From Clostridiales bacterium (GTDB lineage Bacteria > Bacillota > Clostridia > Christensenellales > Aristaeellaceae): DNA of 64,000 nucleotides. Made by a program: the position numbers and the translations under genes. Location of the stretch: assembly GCA_015056415.1 (NCBI GenBank), contig SVGJ01000008.1, positions 18,024 through 82,023 on the forward strand. The letters are read 5' to 3'. The notes beneath the pieces are model-generated. The model saw nothing but the letters and a program-made list of their open reading frames with translations. It was not told where the DNA came from and made no database searches. Every line of letters begins with the position of its first letter. The first letter of the stretch is position 1. Positions 31,101-39,819 of this stretch are shown piece after piece.

Positions 31101-34100
31101 CGTTGTTGTGCCATCGATGTTCAGCCATTCCTTTTCCGCCGTGATGCCAATACGTTTGCGGTTGTTGAATACAATGCCGCTCGGCTGGGGATCAAGCCGG
31201 TTGTCATTTTCATCCGCAAACCACATGTTCAGATCCGGGCGGAAGTCGTTATCACCATCAGGCAACACGTCAACATGCAGGTAATACTTGGTATCATCCT
31301 GCGCATACAGCCAGTGATATCTTTCCCTGTCGCTGTCATCTGTCATGATGTTATACAGCTCCTTGATCTCAAACAGGAACGATTGTCCAATGGCCTCCTC
31401 ATAGAAGCTGAAATCCAGTTCGATCTTCTCGCCCTTGTTCATGGTGTGGCCTGTACCACTCGCGTAACCATCCGCCTGGTTATATCCCTCGGGCATTTTA
31501 ACCAGACTGGTACCAAAGCCAAAAACTTCGTCCTCGCGGGCGGGAACGCCGTTGATCGTCTTCCTGGCATCAAGCACGATATGCAACGTAGTATCAAACT
31601 TGTTCGTCAATACTCCGTTTTCCGGATCATATTCCGGCAAGTAGCCAGGATAGCGCTCCGTTTCATCAAAGAAGTAGTAAATCGGCTCGAAGGTCGTTAT
31701 GCCTTCTTCCAGGTACACTTCTTTGTATACAGGCAAATTCGGCACCGTCGCGACCCAGGGCGCGCTTTCATAACCGCCGCTGGCCGGTTTTTCATCAGCA
31801 ACGCCGTCCAACCGGATCACATACGGCAGCTGCTCGCCATCCGCATACAGAACGAGTTCAACTTCTGCATCCTCGGGTGGATCTGTTGTTCCATCACCGT
31901 TCAGCCATCTCTTTTCAACGGAGATATCCGCCATTTCCGGACGATTGGTAATGGTGCCGCCGTCAGCCACAGGATCGGTGGGATCGGCAGCGTAACCGAC
32001 GCAATCAGCCGTTTCCGCGACGGTATAGACAATGTCCTCACCAGTGGCGGAATCGGTCTTGGGCAGGTTCACGAAGGTCGCCTGCCACGCTTCGCTCTCA
32101 TAGCCGCCGGCAGTGGGAGCGTTGTCCGCCGTGCCATCCAGGACCACGGTATAGTCGGTGGCAGTTCCATCCGCAAGCAGCGTAAACACGACCGCCGCGC
32201 CTGCAGGGGCGGTGGTGGTACCGTCGGCGTTCTCCCATGCCTTGTTTGCCGTAACGGAAATATTCTCAGGAACAGGCCTGTTGGCGATCGTCAAATAGGC
32301 GCCGTCAGTACTGATGGACAGATCATTATATATCTGTTCTGTTTTGATGTTGCCATTTTCGTCCAGCGTGAACTCCCAGGGGCTTTCCGCCGATTGCACA
32401 TAACCGTTGGGAGCCGTATCTTCGCTCAGCGTGTAGCTCCCCGTTGTCAATTGCGTAAACTTCCATTCACCGGGCACATTGTGATGACTGTCCGGATCGA
32501 TCGTAATGCCATTGGCATTTTTCAGCACCAGGGTGGCGCCATCCAGAAGGTTGCCCGTTTCATCCACCTTGCGCACAGTAAATGATATGGGATCATTGGT
32601 GATGGAATCTTCCACATAGCTGCCCGCGGGGATCGTTGTAACATCACAGCCGACCGCTGCTTTCAGCTCTGCCATTTCCACATCAGAGAAATCTCCCCCG
32701 GCGGGCAGCAGCGCATAGCACCACTTCCAGGGCGCAGTACCCAGCCGATAGCCATCCGGCGCCTTGGTTTCTTCGATCACAAGGATCGTTACAGCCTCGA
32801 TCTTCTTCTTGATCTCAATAACGCCGTTTGCATTGGCCGTCTTTTTCTCAGACTCGCCAGGTTTGTAATCCGATTCCAGCGTCGTTACAGTAAACTCCGC
32901 ACCGGAAAGGAAGGTGGGAGAATCGCTATCCGCCCCTTCGCTGCTGATTTTCACCAGACGGATACCCGCTTCATCCGGACGGACGGAGAAGGAGCCGCTC
33001 TGATAGGAGGAGCTGACGTCAAAGGTGATGCTTTCCGCCTGAGGCTTCCGTCCTGCCAGGGAGGCATTATTCACCAGCGTAACATCCTTGGTGCCCACCG
33101 GCTGTGTGGTCTTCACCTGGTAGGTGAGCTTCATGGGCGTGTTATCCGGCACATCCAGCTTGAAGCTCTTGCCGTCTTCCGCCATCGTAAGCACATAGGT
33201 TGTAGCGGAGGCAACGGAGGAAGCGCTCATCTGCGCCCCGGTTTCCAGATTTGTCACCTTGAAAGAGGAAGCAACATAGGCAAAAACATCTTTACCATCG
33301 CCCATACTATCTTCCAGCAGGATCACATCGCTGTCTTTTGCCAGGTCAAGACCAAGGGGATTCATTTCGATGGTGTAATTCACCTTGCTGCCGCTGGACT
33401 CGAGGAACTTGCCCGTCTTGTCCATCATGGAGGCGTCGAAGCTCTTGGAGCCCGTGCTGATGGGCAGGGTATAGCTTTCGCCATTCCAGCCGATGGTGGC
33501 GGTATTGCTGTAATCCAGCACAATGGTGGAATCAGCAACGGATGCGGCATCCAGCGCATCCTGAATGGCCTCCGGCTTCAGAACGGTGTGGTAGGTGATG
33601 TATACGTCTTTACTGACATCCTTGTTTCCGCCGGCCCAGCCGCCGCCGGGAACGGTAAAGGTAAGGGTAAAGGTGCTGCCGTTCAGCACAACGCTGTCCG
33701 GAAGAATGATGTAGCCCGGCTTATCCTCTGCCTCGATCAGGAACAGCTCTTTCAGGGATTTCCCCGGATAGGAGGGGAACATCTGATTATCGGAAAGGGT
33801 GTCCGTCACGGTCACGGTGATCGGATCGGGGTCGTTTCCAAATTCCCGCGCGCCGATGAAGATCTTCCACAGAATCTCCTCGTTGCCATCACCATTGGCA
33901 GGGTTATCGTCATAGCCGCCGCTGAAGGCCTGCGCGCTGTTGCCATTAACAGTGCAAACAGTAAAGTTCCTGCCCGCCGTGGGATCATAATAGTCACCGT
34001 AAGCCGGCGCTTCCTTGCGCTTGGTGGCAAAGCCGCGATCGTAGTAGGCATTGATGCCATCCATCAATGCCACGCCCTGATTGGTATAGTTCAGCCAGCC

Positions 34101-36641
34101 ATCATTCTTGATTCGATAATTCTGGCCGGGGGCATGGGTTTCATTGTTCAGATAGCACTGCACGTCGATGCTCTGGAAATAAACGGAATTCTGTTCCGCC
34201 AATACCGCGGCGACTGCTTCCATGTTCAGGTCAACAGCGAAACCATATTTGCCGTCTTCACCGAAATCGAAACCCTCCAGCTGCTTGACGATATTGTAGT
34301 GGATACCCTCTGCAAGCTGGATCGTTTTGTTATTTTCGCAAAGCATTTCCACCGTAATGGGCCAGTCATCGCTGTAGTGGATGGTCACTTCGCCGATGGG
34401 GGTCTGCCCGCGGGGAACAAGATCCACAATATCCAGATTATCAAGCCTGGTAAAGGGGATCTTGTTCTGGGTGTTGGAGCAGGTGATCTTCCACTGGGTC
34501 AGACTGTCGGTGCGCTCGATCACATGCTTTTTGCTCACATACAGGCGGCCGTTGCTGGTCAGATTGGGCTCAACCTCTCCGCGGATAGGGCCCGTGCCGA
34601 AGCCATCGCCGCTGGGCGTAGTGTGGGTAATAACATAGTTGTTCTTCAGCCCCGTGTTCACGTAGCCCAGTTCGTTATCTGCATCCAGGGGCGTGGAGAA
34701 ATACACCAGCTTATACAGCTTCACAGGGCTGCCGTCGGCGTTCGTATCAAGGTTTGCGTTGGTGAAGCTGAAGCCTTCTCCGTCCGCGTTGAAGTCCAGA
34801 TAAGAAGTATCACTCACAGACGTAAGGGAGGCAAGACGTTCCTTGTGGTGGTTTTGGTCGGTAAAGCTGTGGATCTCGAAGGGATATTCCGAATTGACAA
34901 GCAATTCCATGCCCGCAAGGGTATCCACAAAGGTGGTCTTGTCGTAAAAATCCCAGCCAAACCAAACATCCCAGCGGATGACGGGTTTCCCGTTATAGAA
35001 CAGCAGTTCACCGGTCTGGGTATTCACTTCATAGCCGCCGTCCTTGCGGGGCTCTGTACGGTTGGGAATGGCCTGCTTGAATTCCTTGCTCTCGCCGGTG
35101 GGGCGACCATCAACAGAGGTCAGGTAGGCAGTATTGGAATAGCTTTGCGGATAGCTGTTCTGCAGGGTAGTGTCCACAGCGCTGGTCACATCCGCAGGCA
35201 CACGCAGATGATAAGCGCCCGGCTGCAGCATTTGCCCATCAGGAGCGGTGATGGTAACCACGTTTTCCCCCGAAGCATTGATCGCGCTGGTAACGGTAGC
35301 GTTGGCCGTGGTCAGCACGGCAGTGCTGATGTCGTTGTTCCAGTAATCGGCGGATGTATCCACGCCTTCCAGCGAAGGGGCGGCCGGCGCAGTGCGGAAA
35401 GAGAGAGAATAATTGGGATGATCGGTAACGGTAAAGGTGGAAACAGGTTCCCGGATGTAGACTACCACACGGAAATCAATGTAGTAATTGTCGGAATCCT
35501 CATCCAAATAAACGCCCTTGAAATCCGGTGCTTTTTCGGTGAAAGCATTCTTATCGATCTTGAACTGGTTCTCGGTCACCTCATCCCACGCCATGGTGGC
35601 CGTGGCCGTAAGCGGGATCTTCAGGGAGGCACCGTTCTCTTTCAGTTCGACTGTATTGGTCTTCTGGACATCGGTGTAGCCTGTCAGTTTGGCCGAAGCA
35701 GCTTCAGGCTTGACCTTCATTTTATATACAAAAGTATAAGAGCCCTTTTGCAGCATCTGATCCGAACTGGAAATAGTGAGCGTGTTTTCTGTTCCGCTAT
35801 TTACCTTTGTAACAGCAACGTTTTCTCCCTCGGGTGAAACAACAGTGATCACGTCCAGGATCTCGCCCTGCAGCGCCCCGTCTGCTTCCACCGTATCCAC
35901 AAGGGTAAGGGCTGCACAATACTTATCGCTTTCCGCCGTAGCAGAAAGCTTCATGTTCTGGTCCAGCGTCAGTGTCACCGAATAATCCACCAAATAGGAG
36001 GAAGCATCCGTGCTGTAGTAAGGAACACTCGCCGATTTGGCAAGCTCATAGCCCGTCTTCATCTGGAGGGGGAAGGCTTCGCCGGCCGCATTGAACACGA
36101 CCCTGCCGTCGCTGCCCTTATCCACCACATTCAGCGTGCCATCAAAGCCCAGCGACACATTTTCCATCACGGTATTGCTGCCGGCCTTGTCGATCCAGTT
36201 TTGATCGAACCGAATGCGGATCACATCGTTGGTTTCATCAATCCACCAGCGGAACAGCGGTTCATTATCCACAAGAGCAACATTATCAAAATCCTCCGGA
36301 TTGATCTCCGCAGGATAATTGCCGTCTATGTGGCCGGTGAAGTCCAGAGGAATGGTAAAGTCCGCCTCCGGATTGCTTTTCAGGTATGTCACCAGCTTCT
36401 GGCTGTCAAAACCGCTGATTTGCAGGTCAAAGAACAGCTTCTGCCCGTTTTCAACATATTGGGGCAGTTCAGTTCCTTCCTTATTGACTTTCAGCGTGGC
36501 ATGAACAGACGCTGCATAGTCTTTCAGCGGCACCTCCGCCTGAGCATAGGCCACCCCGCCCATGCTCAACAGCAATAAAAGGCACAGCAACCATGCTGCC
36601 CCCTTACGCCAAACGGTTTTCAATGCCATCTTCCGTGCCAT
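28140..36641 (-). CDS. Giant multidomain surface adhesin with IPQTG sorting signal
   Basis: A 2,833-residue wall-anchored protein. Signal peptide at residues 1-34 (WLLCLLLLLSMGGVAYAQA). Residues 35-1220 are beta-rich adhesin-like domains. Around 1225-1430 are two SpaA/Cna prealbumin-like domains (one with EETKAPDGY). From about 1455 come CnaB-type domains (patterns KAWENADGTTTAP, KRWLNGDGTTDPP, KEWLNIDGTTTPP). Three nearly identical 101-residue repeats occupy about 1950-2252. FctA-like pilin linker domains (KTVNAAEPREDQVF, KTVNGIEPREDQVY) and more CnaB domains follow. The end is IPQTGD, a hydrophobic helix and KRRKA. These domains often form isopeptide bonds. GGGAGG precedes the start; a GTG one codon earlier is possible. 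No sortase gene is in the window. Confidence 0.9.
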   Translation of the reverse strand: MARKMALKTVWRKGAAWLLCLLLLLSMGGVAYAQAEVPLKDYAASVHATLKVNKEGTELPQYVENGQKLFFDLQISGFDSQKLVTYLKSNPEADFTIPLDFTGHIDGNYPAEINPEDFDNVALVDNEPLFRWWIDETNDVIRIRFDQNWIDKAGSNTVMENVSLGFDGTLNVVDKGSDGRVVFNAAGEAFPLQMKTGYELAKSASVPYYSTDASSYLVDYSVTLTLDQNMKLSATAESDKYCAALTLVDTVEADGALQGEILDVITVVSPEGENVAVTKVNSGTENTLTISSSDQMLQKGSYTFVYKMKVKPEAASAKLTGYTDVQKTNTVELKENGASLKIPLTATATMAWDEVTENQFKIDKNAFTEKAPDFKGVYLDEDSDNYYIDFRVVVYIREPVSTFTVTDHPNYSLSFRTAPAAPSLEGVDTSADYWNNDISTAVLTTANATVTSAINASGENVVTITAPDGQMLQPGAYHLRVPADVTSAVDTTLQNSYPQSYSNTAYLTSVDGRPTGESKEFKQAIPNRTEPRKDGGYEVNTQTGELLFYNGKPVIRWDVWFGWDFYDKTTFVDTLAGMELLVNSEYPFEIHSFTDQNHHKERLASLTSVSDTSYLDFNADGEGFSFTNANLDTNADGSPVKLYKLVYFSTPLDADNELGYVNTGLKNNYVITHTTPSGDGFGTGPIRGEVEPNLTSNGRLYVSKKHVIERTDSLTQWKITCSNTQNKIPFTRLDNLDIVDLVPRGQTPIGEVTIHYSDDWPITVEMLCENNKTIQLAEGIHYNIVKQLEGFDFGEDGKYGFAVDLNMEAVAAVLAEQNSVYFQSIDVQCYLNNETHAPGQNYRIKNDGWLNYTNQGVALMDGINAYYDRGFATKRKEAPAYGDYYDPTAGRNFTVCTVNGNSAQAFSGGYDDNPANGDGNEEILWKIFIGAREFGNDPDPITVTVTDTLSDNQMFPSYPGKSLKELFLIEAEDKPGYIILPDSVVLNGSTFTLTFTVPGGGWAGGNKDVSKDVYITYHTVLKPEAIQDALDAASVADSTIVLDYSNTATIGWNGESYTLPISTGSKSFDASMMDKTGKFLESSGSKVNYTIEMNPLGLDLAKDSDVILLEDSMGDGKDVFAYVASSFKVTNLETGAQMSASSVASATTYVLTMAEDGKSFKLDVPDNTPMKLTYQVKTTQPVGTKDVTLVNNASLAGRKPQAESITFDVSSSYQSGSFSVRPDEAGIRLVKISSEGADSDSPTFLSGAEFTVTTLESDYKPGESEKKTANANGVIEIKKKIEAVTILVIEETKAPDGYRLGTAPWKWCYALLPAGGDFSDVEMAELKAAVGCDVTTIPAGSYVEDSITNDPISFTVRKVDETGNLLDGATLVLKNANGITIDPDSHHNVPGEWKFTQLTTGSYTLSEDTAPNGYVQSAESPWEFTLDENGNIKTEQIYNDLSISTDGAYLTIANRPVPENISVTANKAWENADGTTTAPAGAAVVFTLLADGTATDYTVVLDGTADNAPTAGGYESEAWQATFVNLPKTDSATGEDIVYTVAETADCVGYAADPTDPVADGGTITNRPEMADISVEKRWLNGDGTTDPPEDAEVELVLYADGEQLPYVIRLDGVADEKPASGGYESAPWVATVPNLPVYKEVYLEEGITTFEPIYYFFDETERYPGYLPEYDPENGVLTNKFDTTLHIVLDARKTINGVPAREDEVFGFGTSLVKMPEGYNQADGYASGTGHTMNKGEKIELDFSFYEEAIGQSFLFEIKELYNIMTDDSDRERYHWLYAQDDTKYYLHVDVLPDGDNDFRPDLNMWFADENDNRLDPQPSGIVFNNRKRIGITAEKEWLNIDGTTTPPENAKVTLTLFQQLGEGEATATEYHVVLDGEADDAPAEYNYVGGYESEPWKVSFVGLPSYGKVNDEGEWIKITYTVAETEGHTGYTATPADPVEDGGMITNTQDSGSLRITKTFSGQPADADLSGLSFTINDGTKDTIVTYADFTDGAYIIRDIPVGTEYTVTETNADTLIANYTLAAESVTEGSASIVKDETVTIALSNTYTQDVGSLRITKTFSGQPADADLSGLSFTINDGTKDTIVTYADFTDGAYIIRDIPVGTEYTVTETNADTLIANYTLAAESVTEGSASIVKDETVTIALSNTYTQDVGSLRITKTFSGQPADADLSGLSFTINDGTKDTIVTYADFTDGAYIIRDIPVGTEYTVTETNADTLIANYTLAAESVTEGSATIVKDETVTIALSNTYTYKASGALSLSAAKTVNAAEPREDQVFTFELLDAADNVLQTTQNTLGEIAFNEIAYTEADIGKSFLYKVQEKQEAMAGYTLDNTVYAVAVWVADNGDGTLKVTKAISSDGESKEAITFDNAYKAQGEWKPEAIKTVNGIEPREDQVYEFALTDQDGNVILAENEKGKISFGTLFYDQTDAGKTYTYTVQETAASTELLAKDQSIYTVDVTVTDNKDGTLDVKPVITKSGEIVEEISFANTLYAPLTISKTVEGVETAETFPFTVKLYHADGTEAAGGYVYTGDAEGEIRSGDDIVLAHGQSVTITGLLPGMKYSVTEAAAAAFDTMVNGNAGNSIEGTLSENANEVSFVNKFKTTMFMVKKSWQGGGGGAIELTLYANGEKVEPQPAYSRDENVYVYADLPMYDEQDQIIVYSAEERYVDGFLTIYSNVAPYADETNAIYDGGTIINKAIVKADFAVKKEWSGLAEDETAPTIELVLYCNGVATEYKTPEPDRNGWYKYYDLPGEVDGMPAVYTVKEIPVEGYETSYELADGTSAEYADNGGTITNAKIPQTGDKASLTLWMTLMGASVTMLMLLLKRRKA
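29884..30793 (-). repeat. Three tandem 303-base coding repeats in the adhesin gene
   Basis: The units start at equivalent points 29891, 30194 and 30497, exactly 303 bases (101 codons) apart. They differ by only a few bases, for example one Thr/Ser codon and one synonymous site in the unit at 29.9 kb. Each encodes a domain starting GSLRITKTFSGQPADADLSG. Confidence 0.95.
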
Positions 36642-36718
36642 CACGCAATTCCTCCCGGCATAATCTATCTAAAACATTGACAACACAAATAGTGCAAAGG
36701 TACAATTTGCCAATTTCT

Positions 36719-36747
36719 ATTATCATACAACATTTTGTGTTTGTCAA
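36719..36747 (-). promoter_or_regulatory. Promoter of the giant adhesin gene
   Basis: On the minus strand: TTGACA, 17-base spacer, GATAAT, giving a leader of roughly 70 bases. The surrounding 36650-36890 is AT-rich and shows no gene on either strand that I can support. Confidence 0.75.
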
Positions 36748-36888
36748 TAGTATTGATACCTTATACCGTGCCTCCGTGTTGAGGCAATGCAAAAATATGC
36801 AGATTCACCATACATTCAAAAGCGCAACGCGCAAATTGATACCATGAGAGGCGATATGCAACACTCTGAAGGGGAAGCACAACGTTCT

Positions 36889-36975
36889 TTATTCTCTGAT
36901 TTGTTCACTCTCCCCCAGCACCCAGTCAATATAGACCCCGTATCCCTGATCGGGACTGGAAATGAATACATGGGT
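36889..36975 (-). pseudogene. spoIVB-like 3' end without a gene body (copy B)
   Basis: In minus-strand translation the segment reads THVFISSPDQGYGVYIDW followed by ten more residues and a stop. The intact spoIVB ends THVFVGDPQQGYGLYIDW plus eight residues. Thirteen of these 18 residues are identical while many third codon positions differ, so it derives from a functional but diverged SpoIVB rather than from recent local duplication. It begins directly after the stop codon of the TerB_N-like gene and has no upstream coding part. Confidence 0.75.
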
Positions 36976-36988
36976 ATGTCGGTGATAC

Positions 36989-38367
36989 CTATTTATTCTT
37001 CATATCTTGCAAGCGACAATAACGTTTGAAGAAAGATTCAGCCAACTCCGCTTTTCCGTGTTCTGTATAATAAGTGATCGCCATATCGCAGATATCTTCT
37101 GCCAACACGAATTCCCTACGCTTCTCATAGATTATCGCTAATCGTGAAAAAGCAGGGATTCTTCCAATGAACATACTTGTCAGCCTGTTATTTGCATAAG
37201 CTGCATCGAGTTCATGAAGGTGTTCAATATCCTCCAAACAAAAGTGAATGCATCTGTCTACATAGTCTTCGCTTATGGAACGATACATATAATAAAAATC
37301 TTGAAGCTCAATACAAACAAAGTGTCGCTTCGAAGCATCCTTTTCCAGTGTATATTTCTTTAACAATTGTTTTTCCTGACGCGCATCAAACTGCAAGGGT
37401 TTAGAAATTCGCGTTTTTTCTCAATTTCGACAGCAACGATTTCCCCTGCTTGTCTACGCTTCCTGAGCTCTATCTTTAGCTCTTCATGCGTTTTTTCAAG
37501 TATTTCTCGAATTACGTCTTTTAGTGGCTTATAGCTCAACAAAAAAGGAATATCAATCCATCTTGAATTAAGCGAAACATTAGCATAAACTGCTATGCTT
37601 TGCTTTTGTAGATCACCCCATTGGTTAGAAGTGAAAAAATCACTTATGAACAGAGAGGTAATTCCGTACAATACTTTCATTTGGTTCTCAAGGGTTGATA
37701 TGAATTCTGTTGGGTAGTTCTTTATGTAATTCAATTTTCGGAAATCAACATCTTTTGCCATACGAACCAAATCTGCTGGCACAAGAGGCAATCCAAGTAG
37801 GAACTTACAGATTGCGTAAAGATTACAAGAAAACTGATACTCATAGTCTTTTTCTATTGAGCACATGAATTGCTGAAGCAAATCAAGTCTTTGATGTGAC
37901 AGGATGCTAATAACAAGCGCATGTGCGGAATACAGTTGAAATGATGAGTTATCATAGACTTTTCTCAATGTCAAAATAACCTTCACAGCTGCCTCGAGGT
38001 CTCCTTCTACGAGGTGCCGTTCTAGCCCATAATAAAGCAAGAAAACATAGCCGATCCTTGCATCTCCCTCATAGGGATTTTGCAAAAACGCCCAATAGGC
38101 TCCCCTTTGTTTTGCAGTCAAATCAGAATACTTAGGATAGTATGGCGGTTCTTTCATATTTGGTTCATCGCTTTCAAAGGATACTGCATCATTCACAGAC
38201 ATTACACTGGGTTCATCATTCCCAGGCTGTGAAATCCAAGCAACCACCACACCATCTTGACAAATCGCCTCTTGGCGGCATTTTTTTGAATAGTTTTTCT
38301 CTGGGCCATCGTTCCACCATAACAACTTCTTCAAATCTTCATGAGCAACATACTCCAATCTACTCAT
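36989..38367 (-). pseudogene. TerB_N-domain protein gene interrupted by a frameshift
   Basis: Two overlapping frames form one protein of about 455 residues. The first (38367 to 37360) has a TerB_N-like region with SDLTAKQRGAYWAFLQNP and GYVFLLYYGLERHLVEGD near residues 80-120, then helical repeats. After GAG followed by six A (about 37419-37424) the -1 frame continues KTRISKPLQFDARQEKQL and runs to 36989, with a TPR-like helical end. One more A would restore a single frame. It may be a mutation, a sequencing error or -1 slippage on the A run. The ATG at 38367 has GGAGGAG eight bases upstream. Composition is AT-rich unlike its GC-rich neighbours, indicating acquired DNA. Function unknown; TerB_N proteins are linked to stress and defence-type contexts. 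Confidence 0.75.
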
Positions 38368-38429
38368 TATCATCTCCTCCAGCGATCTTATGTTTTCTCA
38401 GTAGTATGATTATACCATATCACGAACAG

Positions 38430-38456
38430 AAAAAACAGAGGCTAAATAGCCCCTGC
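38430..38456 (-). terminator. Terminator of spoIVB
   Basis: On the minus strand GCAGGGGCTATTTAGCCTCTG forms a stem-loop with one wobble pair, followed by TTTTTT, directly after the spoIVB stop codon. Confidence 0.75.
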
Positions 38457-39713
38457 TTACACTTGTCCCGCCTCCTGAATCATCCAATCAATGTACAATC
38501 CATACCCTTGCTGGGGATCCCCCACAAATACGTGCGTCACGGCCCCGATGAGCCGCCCGTCCTGGATGATCGGGCTGCCGCTCATGCCCTGCACGATGCC
38601 GCCGGTGGCCGCCAGAAGGCGCTCATCGGTCACTTTGATGACCATGCTCTTGGGAGCAGGCGCGCTTTGCTGGTTCACCCGGGTGATCTCGATGGTGAAT
38701 TCCTGCACACCCGTGCCGTCTACCGTGGAGAGGATCGTCGCCGGGCCCTCGTGTACGCCGGAGCGCAGGCCGATGGGCAGGCCTTCGGGATACAGGGCGC
38801 AGGCGGGGGCCTGCGTCATCCGGCCGTAGATGCCCAGCGTGTTGTTCTTTTGAATGTCCCCCAGCGTTTGGGGATCCATCAGAAAGCTGCCCTTCAATTC
38901 CCCCGGGGCGCCCTTCTGGCCGCGCTGCACCGCCACCACGTCCGCCCGGAGGATCTGGCCCTGGCTCACCGTGAGCACCTGCCCGGTATCGCCATCGGTG
39001 ATGGCGTGGCCCAGCGCGGCGTAGCTGCTGGTTTCCGGGTCATAGAAGCTCAGGGTGCCCACGCCGGCGGTGCTGTCCCGCACCCAGGCGCCGATGCGTA
39101 CGGTGCCAGTGGTGCTGTCCATTTGGGGCGTCATGGTGGTGGTGAAAACAGCGCCTTCCCGGGCATACTCCACAGGCAGGGGCTTTTCACCCAGCTGGGC
39201 GATCAGCTCCGTCAGCTGCTGGGCGCTGATGATCCTCACGCCGTTCACGCTGCGCAGTACGTCGCCGGGCCGGATGCCGCACAGCGAGGCAGGACTGGCG
39301 CCCTCGGTCAGGTCGCTGGTGCCTACCACCAGCACGCCATCGGTACGCATGGCCACGCCGATGGCCGCGCCGCCGGGGATCAGCCGTTTTTCCGGGCTGA
39401 CCTGAACCTCCACCCTCTTCAGCGGCAGAACGCCCATCAGGCTCAGCATCAGTTCGCTGGTTCCGGCGGTCTCGCTGACCAGCTCCACCTGCCCCAGGGT
39501 CTCATCCTGTGTGGCGGAAACCGCCGTTTCGCCCTTGTGTGCCACCAGCCGCAGCTGCGGGCCAAGGTTCAGCGTCTGCACCTGTCCCTGGGTGAGGGCA
39601 AGGGTATCGGGCAGGGTGCGCAGCGTCTTCTGCAGAGGCGAAAAATACCCCAGCGCAAGAAACATCGCCAGCACCACGCCAGTGGCACGCTTTAATCGTG
39701 AAGCTCTTTTCAT
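38457..39713 (-). CDS. spoIVB: SpoIVB-type sporulation signalling peptidase (S55)
   Basis: Serine peptidase made in the forespore that signals to the mother cell for sigma-K activation. At 418 residues it is close to B. subtilis SpoIVB (426). It has an N-terminal membrane anchor (ATGVVLAMFLALGYFSPL), a PDZ domain (SLCGIRPGDVLRSVNGVRI, about residues 150-215) and the S55 peptidase domain with the catalytic His in YAALGHAITD and Ser in VQGMSGSPIIQDG. The start at 39713 has GCGAGGG upstream. It shows that the host forms spores or recently did. Its 3' end is present in two further degenerate copies in the accessory region downstream. Confidence 0.95.
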   Translation of the reverse strand: MKRASRLKRATGVVLAMFLALGYFSPLQKTLRTLPDTLALTQGQVQTLNLGPQLRLVAHKGETAVSATQDETLGQVELVSETAGTSELMLSLMGVLPLKRVEVQVSPEKRLIPGGAAIGVAMRTDGVLVVGTSDLTEGASPASLCGIRPGDVLRSVNGVRIISAQQLTELIAQLGEKPLPVEYAREGAVFTTTMTPQMDSTTGTVRIGAWVRDSTAGVGTLSFYDPETSSYAALGHAITDGDTGQVLTVSQGQILRADVVAVQRGQKGAPGELKGSFLMDPQTLGDIQKNNTLGIYGRMTQAPACALYPEGLPIGLRSGVHEGPATILSTVDGTGVQEFTIEITRVNQQSAPAPKSMVIKVTDERLLAATGGIVQGMSGSPIIQDGRLIGAVTHVFVGDPQQGYGLYIDWMIQEAGQV

Positions 39714-39777
39714 GGACAGCCCTCGCTTTCTTTCTCCAGCAGTTTGCCGGGGAAAAACGGGGGCCATACTGGAAGAT

Positions 39778-39811
39778 AAAAAGCGCCGCACCGGATTTCT
39801 CCAGCACGGCG
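39778..39811 (-). terminator. Terminator of the SARP/BTAD-type regulator gene
   Basis: CGCCGTGCTGG pairs with CCGGTGCGGCG (three wobble pairs), then CTTTTT on the minus strand, just after the regulator gene and before spoIVB. Confidence 0.7.
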
Positions 39812-39819
39812 TCGTTGGA

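Noticed and set aside
28794..35837. Long plus-strand open frames opposite the giant adhesin
   Set aside because: They mirror the repeats of the adhesin on the other strand; no ribosome sites and no domain features.
28032..38537. Prophage or integrative conjugative element at spoIVB
   Set aside because: No integrase, phage structural or conjugation gene is present; only the repeated gene ends suggest integration.
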